Assembly (NCBI GenBank): GCA_914767715.1
Contig: OU612074.1
Span: 1,875,501 to 1,939,500 of the forward strand
DNA: 64,000 nt
Direction: 5' to 3'
Origin: Membranipora membranacea
Taxonomy: Eukaryota; Bryozoa; Gymnolaemata; Cheilostomatida; Membraniporidae
Part shown: positions 1 to 11,760 of the stretch, piece after piece
Position numbering within the stretch: position 1 is the stretch's first letter
Layout: each line of letters begins with the position of its first letter
Translations under genes and position numbers: made by a program
The notes under the pieces: generated by a model
The model's input: only the letters and a program-made list of their open reading frames with translations
Database searches by the model: none
What the model was told of the DNA's origin: nothing

Positions 1-1845
1 GCCCTGTCATTCCAAAAAAAAAAAAAAAAAAAAAAAAATTATATATTATATAAATATATATTTACATATATATATAATCAGTTGAGCCGTATCTGCCAGA
101 TAATCGAACAAACCACCTCAGGTGCTCCACCCATCATCTCGTCATCTCACACCACCAGCATAATAACACATTAGAATTCTCACATATATTTCAAAATAGC
201 CTAGAAGAACATTTTATTATATATTTTTTTGTTATTGAATATCACATTCTATGTACACATTTGCCTTCAAAATAGGCCTTTTTTAGTTCCTTCGTGTAAT
301 TTTGAGGTTCAATATTACATGAAATAAAAGATTTAACTAACTAACTAACACTTGAATGTGTTCAATCAAGGAGTAACAGGGGAAAGGAGAAATAACTCCC
401 AAATTCATGTCCCGTATAGCCCCTACCATATGTCTCACTATGTGGTGGACTGATGGTTGATAGCGGACATTGGCAAAGTAAAGATGTGTAAGTCCCAGGG
501 GCCCATGACTTTATACTAGTTATTTCTCACACAAAGTGGCATTTAGATTCATTTATTAGTTCTGAGATGACCCTTTGACCAGTAGCTGGCGAAGCCTTGA
601 GACGCTGTAAGTCAGTTTTGACTCTTGAGACGTTGTATGCAGTCTTAAGTCTTATTCATAGACCCAGGTCATCATTTCACAAAACACAACAATAGCTTGT
701 CTTGACAAACTTTGCCCCCACCAAACAAAGCTTATCAAGACAGGCTACAAAACCAAATGCTTGGTTAGGTCGTAATACACCATAAAAATTCAACTTTCAA
801 TAGAAGTTATGTTATTTGCCTTTCAGAGCAGAGTTAATTTTGTAACGAGACTACACAGTGCGAAGTCAGGTCTAGATGTGGTTGAAACTGGACTTAGGTA
901 AAGAACTTCTCACGAGCTCCTGGTGAAATACTCTTGTCGGATACACAGTAAATCCAGAAATGATATAGGCCCTATTGTCTTGTAACTTTATGATGTTGGT
1001 TAAATTAACCCTGCCATGCAACCTGTCTTCCTGTCCCGGCCCTGGTTGTTTGGGCAAAATAACCCCCCCCCCCCCACAGTCTAAACTCAGCATCATGGTT
1101 GCGTTGGTTTTACACTGCAGAGGCATGCCCAAGTCTCTCTTTTGTACTAGGTGTGTTTTTGATGATGATATCTGTATTTCACTTTGCTCATTCATTTTGC
1201 TCGTGAGCTGGCACACACAATGGAAACTTGAGTAGGTATAAGCAAAGTCAATGCTACAGATACTTTGAGCTTTATGAATATCCAAAATCCCAGACAATTC
1301 CAGAAGTTACACTTTAACTTATGTCGCATAGCAGTCTATTACAAACATTTTTTCTATTTTTCAACTTTTATGAATAGGATGACTAGGGTGAAATTTTTAC
1401 ACCCACTAGGTCTTTCAGTTTTATCATGCTTAGGATCCATATCATTTTTATGGTGACTTTCCTGTTTTCTGTTAGCATTTTTGACAATGAGCCCCTTTTA
1501 CCAAAAATCATACTATTTAATGATTGTAGCCAGCTTCAGTAAAAGATCTCCCAAAAACCACCCTCAACCCCAATGCAATGAATTTTCCAGGGAGAAGTGA
1601 AAAGTAGGTGGGGGTCGTCATTGGAGCATATTGCTCAGCGTTGAATAAATAGTGCGCAAAAGAAAGCTAGAATGATTTTTTTCAAAGTCTATTCTTCCTC
1701 ACTTTTAACACTGGCCTTCACAACTGCTCAATTCTTTGAACATGGACTTTTCATGAATAAAAAAAATTTGATTAATTTATATAATTCATGACTTGCACTA
1801 TATTTCTTCTACTTATATCATGTAGATAGCTGACAGATAACAGAT
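1..1845. other. Upstream non-coding region, no gene seen
   Basis: Starts with an A-run and AT-rich simple sequence. Positions 324-352 read AATAAAAG followed by TTAACTAACTAAC, like the 3' tail of a non-LTR retroelement ending in a short tandem repeat. A small inverted repeat lies at about 691-754, and a C-run at about 1064-1077. Open frames here look random and no conserved domain was recognised. The TRIM-gene promoter should lie near the right end, but no TATA box or initiator could be assigned. Confidence 0.5.
691..754. repeat. Small fold-back repeat, TAGCYTGTCTTGA family
   Basis: TAGCTTGTCTTGACAAACTT is followed after a short loop by its imperfect reverse complement, containing AAGCTTATCAAGACAGGCTA. 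A second copy of the same family lies at about 61957-62008 in a PPIL6 intron, and a half-copy (GGCTTGTCAAGACCGGCTA) near 14129. This makes it a dispersed repeat and not a chance hairpin. Confidence 0.6.
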
Positions 1846-4800
1846 ATGGCCACCGCAGCAGATGAAGACACGCCCATCAGTAATTATGTGACATGTGGTA
1901 ACTGCTTAGAGGGAGACGGATATCTGGAGAACCCAAAACGCTTAGCCTGTGGTCATACATTCTGTGAACCCTGCCTGCAAGGTCGACAGCAAGATGCTGC
2001 AGGAAGAGAGATCACATGTAACATATGCCAGTGAGTTTGGGTCAAATGCTGTGGTTCAGTGGGTGCATCTAAAACCTGATGGGGAAGACAAAGTAAACTA
2101 CAAATCGCTTTCGTCAATATTTTTAAGGCGTATCCTATAACTTATACACTATATTTCTTCCTATTGTTCTAGATTAGACTTATGGACTAAATCTGTGTCT
2201 TCAGCAATCAGCAAACACACAATACACATATTAATAGGATAAGGATTGTATGAACGCAGTTTGAGTGTATGAATCAGAATAAGATTAATCTGGATTATGG
2301 TTTGGTGATAGCCCTTGCAGGTATTCCAAATGCTATTATACAGGCAGGTTCCTATAGCAGACATAGAGAATATTCAGTCAGCTTTAGATGGAGATCAAAC
2401 CTTTTGTGATCCTTGTAAGGAGAGTGATGAGAAGACCGTGTCAGCAAAGTCTTACTGCTCCATCTGTGACAGCAAGTTATGTAACACCCACCAAGAGGTA
2501 AAATAATCTGTTGTATCGATATACACAGCTTCTATGTGTCTTGTTAAACATCTTGCAATTAATTTCAGTCATACTTGATCCTTGCGCTCAAATTTTGGAG
2601 ATTGACTTCAATAAATACATCCCAGCTTGATTCGAAAAGCCGAAAAATGTCAAAGAGATATAAATTAAACAGTTTGGTTTTATGTTTTGCTGATTTGGCT
2701 TGTTTGGCATCGGTGATGCTCCTTTTTCTAGCCTCGTTCCAAGTATTGTCACTAAGGCAAGTGCATGCATTTTGAATCAGAGTTGCCTTTCCTTTGCAAT
2801 ATTTGTTCCTATCTGGGATTGTGTATCACCAGGGAGGGTGGTATCACATCTATCTACTACTAACATGATTTTTTCTTTAAATACTATATTTGGCAATCTA
2901 ACTCGTTTTGAGGAAAATGTTTTACATTTAGTGCCAAAACATTTTATGTTTAATATTTCAAATATTAAGCATTTAATTATATTTAATTACATTTAATTAT
3001 ATTTTATTACATTTAATTATAGTTTAATAAATTTAATTATATTAAACATTTTATATTCATACCTTTATACCTTTATTCTATCTATTATTCCATGGTACTT
3101 ATGTTACAGATGCACAAGCTGTTTGCTCCAAAGCATAACATTATTCTCATCAAGGATTACTTGGCCTCATCAGTCTCCAGGGAAATAAAAAGCTGTGATA
3201 AGCACAAGAGTGAGATACTGTCTATAGGCTGTGGAGTCTGTCTGAAGGTTATCTGTACTAAATGTCTCTCCGCCATCGGGGCATGTAAGAACGGTATGTA
3301 TCTTCTGTGTATATTTTGATCAGTAAAAGCTTGCATACACAGTGAGCTAACTTTGATAGAATGTAGGGCTTTGTTTCAGAGAGTATATTTGGTGGATAAT
3401 GGTAAGGGCCCTAGCAAATTTTTATTATCAACCACCATCCCACCAGGTGAAAAGGTGGTTGATAATGAAATGTATCCTCCAGCAACCTGAGGTCCATGTA
3501 TGAATATCTCTGATGCCAATGATAGACAGAACATGTAATAAAAAAGAGAAGGACATTAACCACCAAGTATTCTTCACAACACCACATTGGTGAACTCTGT
3601 AGCATAGCAATTCTTAAATTCAAAATAATAGTTTCCTGTGAGAATGATTTATATTTTGATGTAGGAAAGGAACACAGGCTACTTTCACTTAATGAGCTGG
3701 CAGCTGAACTCAGACTATCTATTGAACCGCTGAAGCATGAAGTAGAGAACAGGTTTGAGGATTTGTCTGCCCTTGTAAAAGAGGTCACTATCGTCCAATC
3801 ACAATGGCAGAATGATACCGACAGAAATATCAGACTATTACAGAAGCTAAAGCAAGATCAGGTATAGAGTGTAAAACTGATGATAAGGCCACACATGAAT
3901 GTTAAGCCTAGACAGGCCTCAATATACAGTTTAAGTGAGGTGCATGAGGGTGACATAACCTAGGAGGAATGTTATTATTCCTTGATGAAACGAAATTCAT
4001 TGACCTGCATAATAGCAATGTATTATTAAATTGCTGCCCGCAGCTCCGATTTTTTCTTTACAACTTAATCAATATTTAATCATATTTTAAACATGTAAAG
4101 TGTGATAGATTCAGAAACTTGGCGTGATCCATTTGATGGTATATTTTCTTCATTCTATTGCAAAACATTCGTGGATTGATCATGACAAGATAACTTATCA
4201 GTTGACTCACTTGCATTATTTTCAGGAATATGTATCATCAACATGAGTTCTGATACTTGCTTCTCAACAGAATAGTGGCAATTCACTCAAATAATCAGCA
4301 ATTTGCTTTTTATTATTTTGATCATAGATAAAGGAAATAGAGGAAAATTATGCTCGAATCAGCGCCAAGTATCTGGAATCACGTTCTGAGTCAGCAGAAC
4401 GAGTAGAGGAGTTTATGGTTTCTGAGGCTTCAGTCAAACTGGCTGAACTAAATGAGAATCTTAAATCACTCAGAGCGGATCTATCTCACGAACATGTGGT
4501 ATGTTTCCCGATCACTCTAAGAGCTAGTCAAATGTAAGCCAAGCTAATGGCAGCTTTGTATTATGCTCTTGAGCAGTGCTTTGCACAGAGCTGCTAACTC
4601 TACTCTCTTTAGAGTAGATCTGCTCTTTTTTTAATGCTACTTTCTACTCTTCTGTTTTTTTAAAGCCATGATAATCAACTCTCTTTTAAGTTTGAGCTCA
4701 TGCCTATTATTAGTTAGAAAAGACAGTTTTCTGAGCTCTAATTTGAGGAGTTTTCCTCTCTCCAGTTTGGTACTTTTAACCCAGGCCGCATAGGAAAAAG

Positions 4801-7682
4801 GTGCTGAAAGAGGGTGATCTTGAAAACTGCTTATGTGAGGATGTAAATGATTTTTGATTCAGAATCTACATCATTGGGGGTTTGAAAGCTGATAAATCTC
4901 AATTTTAGTGACGAAATTCGTGAAAGATTCCATGAAATTTGTCCCCAAAACTGGCAGAAATTGATATAATTGACTATCCGAATACCAAAATTATTTCCCA
5001 AACTATGTCTCTATCAGTTTTCAATGGTCCTATCATACGCGGCTTTCAAGATAACCCTCTTTTCGGCATGTTTTTCCTATGCAGCGTGGGTTAAAAGTAC
5101 CAAAATGGAGAGAGGACAACTCCGAATAGAGTCTCAAAATAGAGCTCAGAAAACTGTCTGTTACGTTTAAATATCACTGTGCTATAAATTTTTGATCATT
5201 GGTATACACAAGAGTCCTTGATTTGAGAGTCTCATTACAAAAATTCGAGTCGACCCCATCTCCAACCCAACCGGCAGGTGAATGCTCTGCTCTGGCGCTC
5301 CTTCTGCTCCATCCTCCCCAGGTCACACAGGCCTGCTGTACTCTATCTCCGCCAACCCATCTATATCATCAACAAATCATACTCTTTACCACAAAAATGG
5401 TTGGCATGGTTGGCATGGTTTTAACATTCAAACATTGCAGTCATTGAGCTATGATAATTTAGTTCCAATTTTCAAATATCAGTGGAGCAACATGGATATT
5501 TTAAACGAAACAGACATTGTCATGCTACTGCAAACGCCTAACTGTGCTCTCATCTTCATGATTAACTTTTACCAGTACTATCTGATGGTTTGACATTCGT
5601 GGATAGAGAACAAAACACTATCAGTATTTATGGGTAGAGCATTCAGGGGGAACGTATGAATCTAATGGATTTATATTTTATCTATCTCTTTAGGTTGATT
5701 TGGTCAAGGAGAGAGCTAGGATAGAGCTCAGCATACAAACAATGATGTCTGAAAAATTTCCATCTCTTCTGGTTGAGAATCAACTTGAGATCAAGAAAAC
5801 AAGTGAGTGATTTTGTTGACAGGTCATTCATTCCTATCTGATGAGAAAATTGCTAACATTTAATCGGGTTGGTTTTGAGTAACTTGTTCTAAATTGGAAT
5901 TTGTTTTGCACCAGTTAGTTACAGCCTGGCCGGCCCTGTCTTGGTTGGCACTGTCTTCATCACCAGTTTAAGAAGTGAATTCTTCTAGACACTTTATACT
6001 TGAATTTTAACAGTCCCGCTCCCAGTTTTGGTGTCTCATATCCTGGTTCAATGACTTCCTTACAATCATTTGTCAAGTCCAAGAATCAGTGCAGACTATG
6101 AGCAGTGCAGATGATAGAATAATAAACTTTTATGAAACTCTCCACATAACACTTCTCAAATCAAACATATCAAATGTCTATTTTTATATGGGAGTTTGAT
6201 ATTTGATATATTTTTATTACCTTTTACCTCTTCTCTATGGGCAACCCGATAAGGCACATCATTTTCACTCAATGTCTTTTTCTATATTGACATTTGCCAG
6301 GCACTGCAAACAGAGGTGCTGAAGCGGAGGTCAAAAATGCTGAAACTCTGTGGTTCAGCATTAGGAAAGACCAAGTCCCTGTAGCTTTAGAACTACACCA
6401 TGAGCATCAGTCTACAATTCCAAATGGTTGCATTTCAACTGCTGCCTTTAGTAAGGGTTTCTCTTATTTCGGACAATATCCAGGAATAATAACTCGATCG
6501 AGATACTTTGATTCTGATTCAGCAAAAGTTGAGTCTTACTTAACAATGTCGTCTCAGCAGTGCGTTGTAGGACTTCGTATTCACAACAACCTACTGATAT
6601 TACTTATCTATGGACAACCCTATCAGATACACGTCTATGCTATGGTCGATTCCCCTTCGTCCTGTAATCCAAAGCTCATGGCCCAGTGGCACGATACGAA
6701 CAGAAAGCCAAATTGGTGTGGTTGTCGAATGGCTGTGGTGCAGGGTCAGCTTTTGGTGATTGATACTGGAAACAAACGCATCAGGTTCTATGATCTTCCC
6801 AATGGACTGTTGAGTAAAACTCTGCCCTGCGGAAATTTAGTTGGTGATTCATACGTCTCAATGTGTGAGGCTGATGATACTTCCCTCATCATATCTGACA
6901 GAGGAACAGGAAGCAATGGTAAAGTCTCGTGGTTCAACATCATCACCGAGGAGAGGAAGTGGGTGGCTAGCAATGTTGGCGTACCGCAGGGTGTTGTCTT
7001 CGACCCACAAAGAAGATTGGTGTACGTTGCGGCTTATGCAAAGCATACAGAAATATGGATGCTCAATGCTGAGTCTGGTAAGTTTAGCCTTAGTGCCAAA
7101 TATGAGTCGACAATTCGTCCTTACAATAACAACTCGATTTATGAATCCGAAATATATTATCTATAGGTGCCAATCTCGAAAAGACCCATCTTAATCATTA
7201 TCAAAATATTTGGGGGGAGGGGTGCACATTTTCAGACTGAATTTGTGCACATATTCAGCTTGTGGGTTATTTGATTGCAGTAGGGGGTACCTTCGGGGAA
7301 ATCACCTTCATATTCATCCTGAAAACTTGCAATTTAAAAAATTTTGTGATATGAAACTTTTTCAGACTACTAGCTACGTTTCAGTGAAGGAATTTTGGAG
7401 ATGGGACAAGTAGTTCCTGAGAAACTGAAAAGGCAATATATCACGTTAAGTCTTACGATAGGGTTTGTTCTATCATCCAGTTTGGTGTGATTGCCATATA
7501 TGGTCACTGTTTCTCCTTGTCTTGTAGGTGAAGTTATTGGGAAGCTGACAGATGAGAGCTTTGCCACTCCTGGGCTTAAAGCATACTACACAATGGATTT
7601 GTGTCTTCGGGATAATGATATTCTCGTAGTACCAAAATATCACGAGAAAACCGTCACGGAGTATAGACTCAAGCATTCCTAG
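1846..7682 (+). CDS. TRIM-type RING/B-box/coiled-coil protein with C-terminal propeller-like domain
   Basis: Eight exons: 1846-2030, 2344-2497, 3110-3293, 3665-3861, 4328-4498, 5694-5802, 6301-7077, 7528-7682; phases agree throughout and give 643 aa. Seen: a complete C3HC4 RING at residues 17-61 (C17, C20, C35, H37, C40, C43, C58, C61); a first B-box at about 83-122 (C83, C86, C100, C103, C108, H111, H115, H122); a second at about 142-178 (C142, H145, C154, C157, C162, C165, later His); a Glu/Lys/Leu-rich coiled-coil stretch at about 180-335; and a roughly 300-residue C-terminus, mostly in one large exon, with repeated strand patterns such as LLVIDTGNKRIRFYDL and RRLVYVAAYAKHTEIWML, typical of NHL/beta-propeller blades. 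Family knowledge: RING-B-box-coiled-coil proteins are ubiquitin E3 ligases acting as dimers, with the C-terminal domain binding substrate. Target unknown; orthology to a named TRIM is not claimed. The start is the first ATG before the RING. Intron 5 carries a fold-back element. Confidence 0.9.
4720..5165. mobile_element. Fold-back (MITE-like) element in TRIM-gene intron 5
   Basis: Arms at about 4720-4830 and 5060-5165 are imperfect inverted copies. Shared blocks include TTTTCTGAGCTCT, CCTCTCTCCA, TTTGGTACTTTTAACCCA and GCATAGGAAAAA. About 230 bp lie between the arms. No coding capacity was seen, which fits a non-autonomous DNA transposon. Target-site duplications were not resolved. Confidence 0.75.
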
Positions 7683-7687
7683 ATGAA

Positions 7688-7693
7688 AATAAA
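7688..7693 (+). terminator. Polyadenylation signal AATAAA of the TRIM-type gene
   Basis: AATAAA begins only six bases after the last base of the TAG stop codon at 7680-7682. If used, the 3' UTR would be only about 25-35 nt. No other canonical hexamer was noticed close by. Confidence 0.5.
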
Positions 7694-8439
7694 AGCGATG
7701 CCAACTTTCAAATGGACTTTAATGGATGGGAAACATCTTCTGTGGTCTGGCGAAGGCTTCAATTCTACTAGTAAAGTACCACCCATACCACCTGAGCTCC
7801 TAGGTTTGTAACCACCTGGCAATACCTGCTATTTTCATGGCATCGAATGATTTTTGGAGAGTTACAGCTTCAAACTTTACCTGACCGATAGCAGAGCATG
7901 AGCAAAATACGATAACTGAATCCTTATAAATGATGTAGCGGTCACCGAAGTATCAATTTTCTTACAATTTGCCTCTATTATGTATGATTTCTGTTTTACC
8001 AACTGGCTGCTAGCACAACAGTAGAGGGGTCAACTCCTAGTGCAGGCAGTTTGGATGAAACATTTTAAGTTTTGGATGTAAATTCTTGTTTGGTTGTTGC
8101 ATATTACCCCACATCTCACATTTCCCTTATAGACTTACCTCAGAAATGTACTCCTTTGTCTCTTTCACTCGATCAAGCACAAATAACTATATATATATAT
8201 TCGGTGACAAAAAGGTATACACATCTTCTGTCAGGGTCACCTCACTGCACTCATTATCATTAAGTATTACCTGAACAAGCTGTTATAATATTGATTACAT
8301 TATTACAATATATATAACATTATTTGTATTACAAATATTATTACATAAACATTATTTGCATTACAAATATGTTTACATATATATTGATTGAAGACATATA
8401 TTACATTGATGTTCAGTCTACATCTCTTGCCCCATTTCT

Positions 8440-8790
8440 CGAATCCGCCCCATTTTCCCAATGTCATTTTCCCACCAAGCCATTTTCCCACCTCCCGTTA
8501 TCCCACTCTGCTGTTTTCCCACCTGGACATTTTCCCACCGAGCAATTATCCCACATGGTTGATTTCCCACTGTGCCATTTTTCCACCTGGATGTTTTCCC
8601 ACCAATCTAGTTTCCCACCTGGACGTTTTCCCACCAATCCATTTTTCCACCTAGATATTTTCTCAGCGAGCCATTTTCCCACCAGACCGTTTTCCCACCA
8701 AACAATTTTCCCAACAGGAAATTTTCCCACTAAACAGATTTCCCAACAGGACAATTTACCACAGTGCCGGTTTCCACAACAAATACTTTT
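8440..8790 (+). repeat. 16-17 bp minisatellite (TTTTCCCACC core)
   Basis: About twenty imperfect units built on TTTTCCCACC plus 6-7 variable bases. The array is open in several frames on both strands, producing His-Phe-Pro-Thr type frames that are repeat artefacts, not genes. It begins after CCCATTTCTC and CCAATGTCATTTTCCC. Both flanking motifs recur, inverted, at the array near 15 kb. Confidence 0.85.
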
Positions 8791-11020
8791 AACTGCACAG
8801 TTTTCCTTCGTAGCCTTTTTTTTCAGGATAAGTCGTTCACATTGCACAAATGTTCACATCCAGCCAACACTGGAGGAAGTAGCTTTGGAAATGGAGATGT
8901 GATTTTATCAGTAGTGGGTTGATTTTGATTTGAGTTTTTTATTGCGCAAGTTAGTCCAAGTGGTTGATTTCATCAAGATTGCCTCCTTGTTATAAACTAC
9001 TTTTTCGTCAAAACAATATTATGGTGCCTATGCCAATTCTCAAAAGTTTTGAGCCATTTAATCATCGCCCGCGCTGAAGAGATTACCATATTAACGGTTA
9101 TTGTACATATCACTCTACAAAATTAAGCCTACATCATATATTATCCGCCACATGGCTTTTGGTAAAGATTGTTTTACTGGTCTACAAGCTTTTATCAATC
9201 AACCACCAAACAATGTAAAAGAAATTCTCACTCAATGTATATTCACGCACACAATCCTTTCCGAGATGACGATGAATATTATTCAAGTTACAACAATTAT
9301 TTGCTTCCTGCTTTTACCATATCAACAGTTTGAAACATTAGAATTGTTTCCACTTGTAAAAAGAAAGGACAACTACCTGCAATACTAAATGCACTTGGTG
9401 ATCACCATAGTGTTATTATATACTCTAGAGTGGACAATGCAGTGCTAAAAGCTTCCTACTTAATTATTGCGAAATCCATGACACAATGCAATCTGGTTGT
9501 GCATGGCTAGTGCCTGTATCATATAACTTATCATTGAGAATATGCGTATAGGGCATGACCATTTAGATTTCTAGAGCGCTTATATCCATTTTTTCAGAAA
9601 AGTTTTCATGGGACACCATGTAGATCACTTGCAGGTATTTTCACTTTCAATTCCATGAGGCAACGAAAACTGGTTGTGCATGGATAGTGCATGAATCATT
9701 GACTTTATCATTAAAAATATTAGAATTGGACATACAAATTAAGTTTATGGATCGAGCACTTATAGCCATTTTTTCAAAGAATTTCACATGTAACACCATT
9801 TACCTCACCATCACCTGCAGGTATTTTCTCTTCCAGTCAGTTTGACATTATTCTCCCTTTAAAATAAGCCAACTATCAACCGCAAATACATGAGCCTAAA
9901 TCTCAATGACAGGGCCAGCTGGTTTCTGCCTCTTGCCAGGTATTTTGCTGTGTCCTGTCTCTCTAACTAATATGTTGCACACTCAGTCGGTTTATTTGAT
10001 CTGTTCAGTTCCAGCTACTGGCGATGATTTGTGATAACATGGGATAAAAGTAGCCTGTGGAAAAGCGATTGGAGGTGAAAAAGTTTGCTGCTTACCTTTA
10101 TCATTTTTAGAGCATTTTTAGTAATAATTTTGTAAAACTTTTCATGCCACACCAATGGATGACTTGCAAGTGATTCCTTTCAGGGGGCAGACAGCGGACA
10201 AAAAGATTTGTGTATCCCCTTAAAACACCAAAATCTCAACTGCAAACTCACCATCGCGATAAAATCAAAATTACCTGGCTAGCCGGTTTTTGCCCCTGCC
10301 AGTTCAGTTAATCTGTGAAGTATAATGACTTCCAATTATACAAGATGAGCGAGTAACCCGTGGCTTAAAATTTTCAGCTTAAAGATCTCGGTTTTGGTTT
10401 GGCTATGTCATTTATAGCTCTAAATTCCCTCTCCTGGGTAGCCACTCGTTTTTGTATTGCAAAAACTATTCAAGCCAACACATCAGGTTAAATCAATAGA
10501 TCCATAAACGCTTCTGCTGAGTCGCTGAATAGCAAGAAAACGTCAAAAGGACAACTCAAGATACATACTTGTCCAGATTGACTCTACATTTTCTAAAATT
10601 CCTTCACACAGTCTGGAAAATTGTATGAAAATGGCAATCAGTTATCAGTTGCAATACATTATGGAGAAAACACCATAATATTTCGTCTTTGCAACTCACA
10701 TCTTCTGTTGAGAAGAGTACAGAGGGCGTAATTAGAGACTTTAATAATATTTCATCGTTAGGTACATATAATAGTATACAATGTGAATTAAAATCTTTTA
10801 ACCAATGTTATATACATCATCGGTCCAAGTCTTTCTATTTGCACTCACTACTGCTTTCTACCAACTTTCAGAAAATTATACCCACACGACTGATATTAAC
10901 ATGGTTATATTAGTGCTGAGAAAGCCGATATAATTTCGCTCTCTCACCGATGTGACATTTTTAAGATAACAGATATTTCTGATTTCTCACCATACTCAAA
11001 ACAAGAGATCATTTGGTTCA

Positions 11021-11041
11021 GAGGGGGGGGGGGGGGGTGGG
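11021..11041. repeat. Poly-G tract
   Basis: An uninterrupted G-run of about 15, then TGGGTG. One of six long G or C runs in an otherwise AT-rich window (others near 1066, 30260, 42458, 43276 and 63242). Confidence 0.8.
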
Positions 11042-11079
11042 TGTGATGCAATTTTCTCTGATGGTTGTTTAGGAGTAGG

Positions 11080-11330
11080 AGGTGGCTCAGTTGGTTAGGG
11101 CGCCGGACTTCAACACGCAAGTGTTGAAGGTCGTGGGTTCGAAACCCACTGCAGTCCATCTTCTACTGGGGATTGGTTGGTCCCCCAGGTGTGCTCCAAC
11201 CTGCCTGCAAACAGAGAGCAATTTGGCGCAGATATTGCGGCCTCGCCAATAAGGCAATAATATTTCGCCGCCCATTCCTCGGGATGGGCGAGTGATAAGA
11301 CATCGGATTTTAATCAACCTTATATGTAAA
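11080..11330 (+). mobile_element. tRNA-derived SINE
   Basis: RNA polymerase III A-box TGGCTCAGTTGG at 11083-11094 and B-box GGTTCGAAACC at 11136-11146, at SINE-like spacing. Between them the anticodon-arm position is replaced by a 9-bp perfect stem, CTTCAACAC-GCAA-GTGTTGAAG, so it is not a normal tRNA. It continues into a GC-richer body (GGTCCCCCAGGTGTGCTCCA ... GCCGCCCATTCC) and an A/T-rich tail near 11330. Confidence 0.8.
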
Positions 11331-11760
11331 TATAAACATCAACATCATATACAGACAGGACACAGCTAATATGGCTGGCAAGTGGCAGTGAAAAAAATTA
11401 AGCTACCCGGTAGTTTCTGTTTCATCACAATGATGCGTTTGCGGTTGGGATTTTGGCTTATTTTAATGGGGAAACATAGACAAAGTTTCCACTGGCTGCG
11501 AGTGAAAATACCTGCAAGTGATCCACATAGTGTCGCATAAAAATTTTTCCAAAAAAATGACTATAAGCACTCTAAAAATCTAAATTTCCTTGCCCAATAC
11601 ATATATTCTCAATGATAAGTTATATGATACAGGCACTAGACATGCACAACCAGATTGCAGGACAAAACCTGTTGCTATTTTTGTACACATTGTCCACTCT
11701 AGAGTATATAATAACTCTATGGTGATCACCAATGAGCGTGATCAATCGAACCATTCTCCC

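Larger units (their letters stand above)
9390..11760. mobile_element. Large fold-back element (~2.4 kb)
   Basis: The left arm, about 9390-9660, is matched in inverse orientation at about 11490-11760. Shared blocks include GTGATCACCATAG, TATACTCTAGAGTGGACAATG, GGTTGTGCATG, CTAGTGCCTGTATCATATAA, CTTATCATTGAGAATAT and TCACTTGCAGGTATTTTCAC. A second, diverged direct copy of part of the left arm lies at about 9665-9860. Inner blocks (AAAATAAGCCAA, CAACCGCAAA) are also inverted between the sides. No transposase frame was recognised. A tRNA-derived SINE sits inside at about 11080-11330. Best read as a non-autonomous DNA transposon with long compound inverted repeats. Confidence 0.75.

Noticed and set aside
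872-1297. 141-codon minus-strand frame near the left end
   Set aside because: No recognisable domain, and part of it reads through a C/G-run; composition looks random.
8440-8790. CRISPR-like array
   Set aside because: Units are contiguous and degenerate with no constant repeat/unique spacer alternation, and the DNA is eukaryotic.
8324-8902. Pro/His/Phe-rich plus-strand frame of 192 codons
   Set aside because: Product of the TTTTCCCACC minisatellite; a matching artefact appears in the inverted copy at 14.7-15.2 kb.
11080-11155. Functional tRNA gene
   Set aside because: A and B boxes are good, but the anticodon arm is a 9-bp stem with a 4-base loop and the acceptor stem does not close; SINE head is the better reading.
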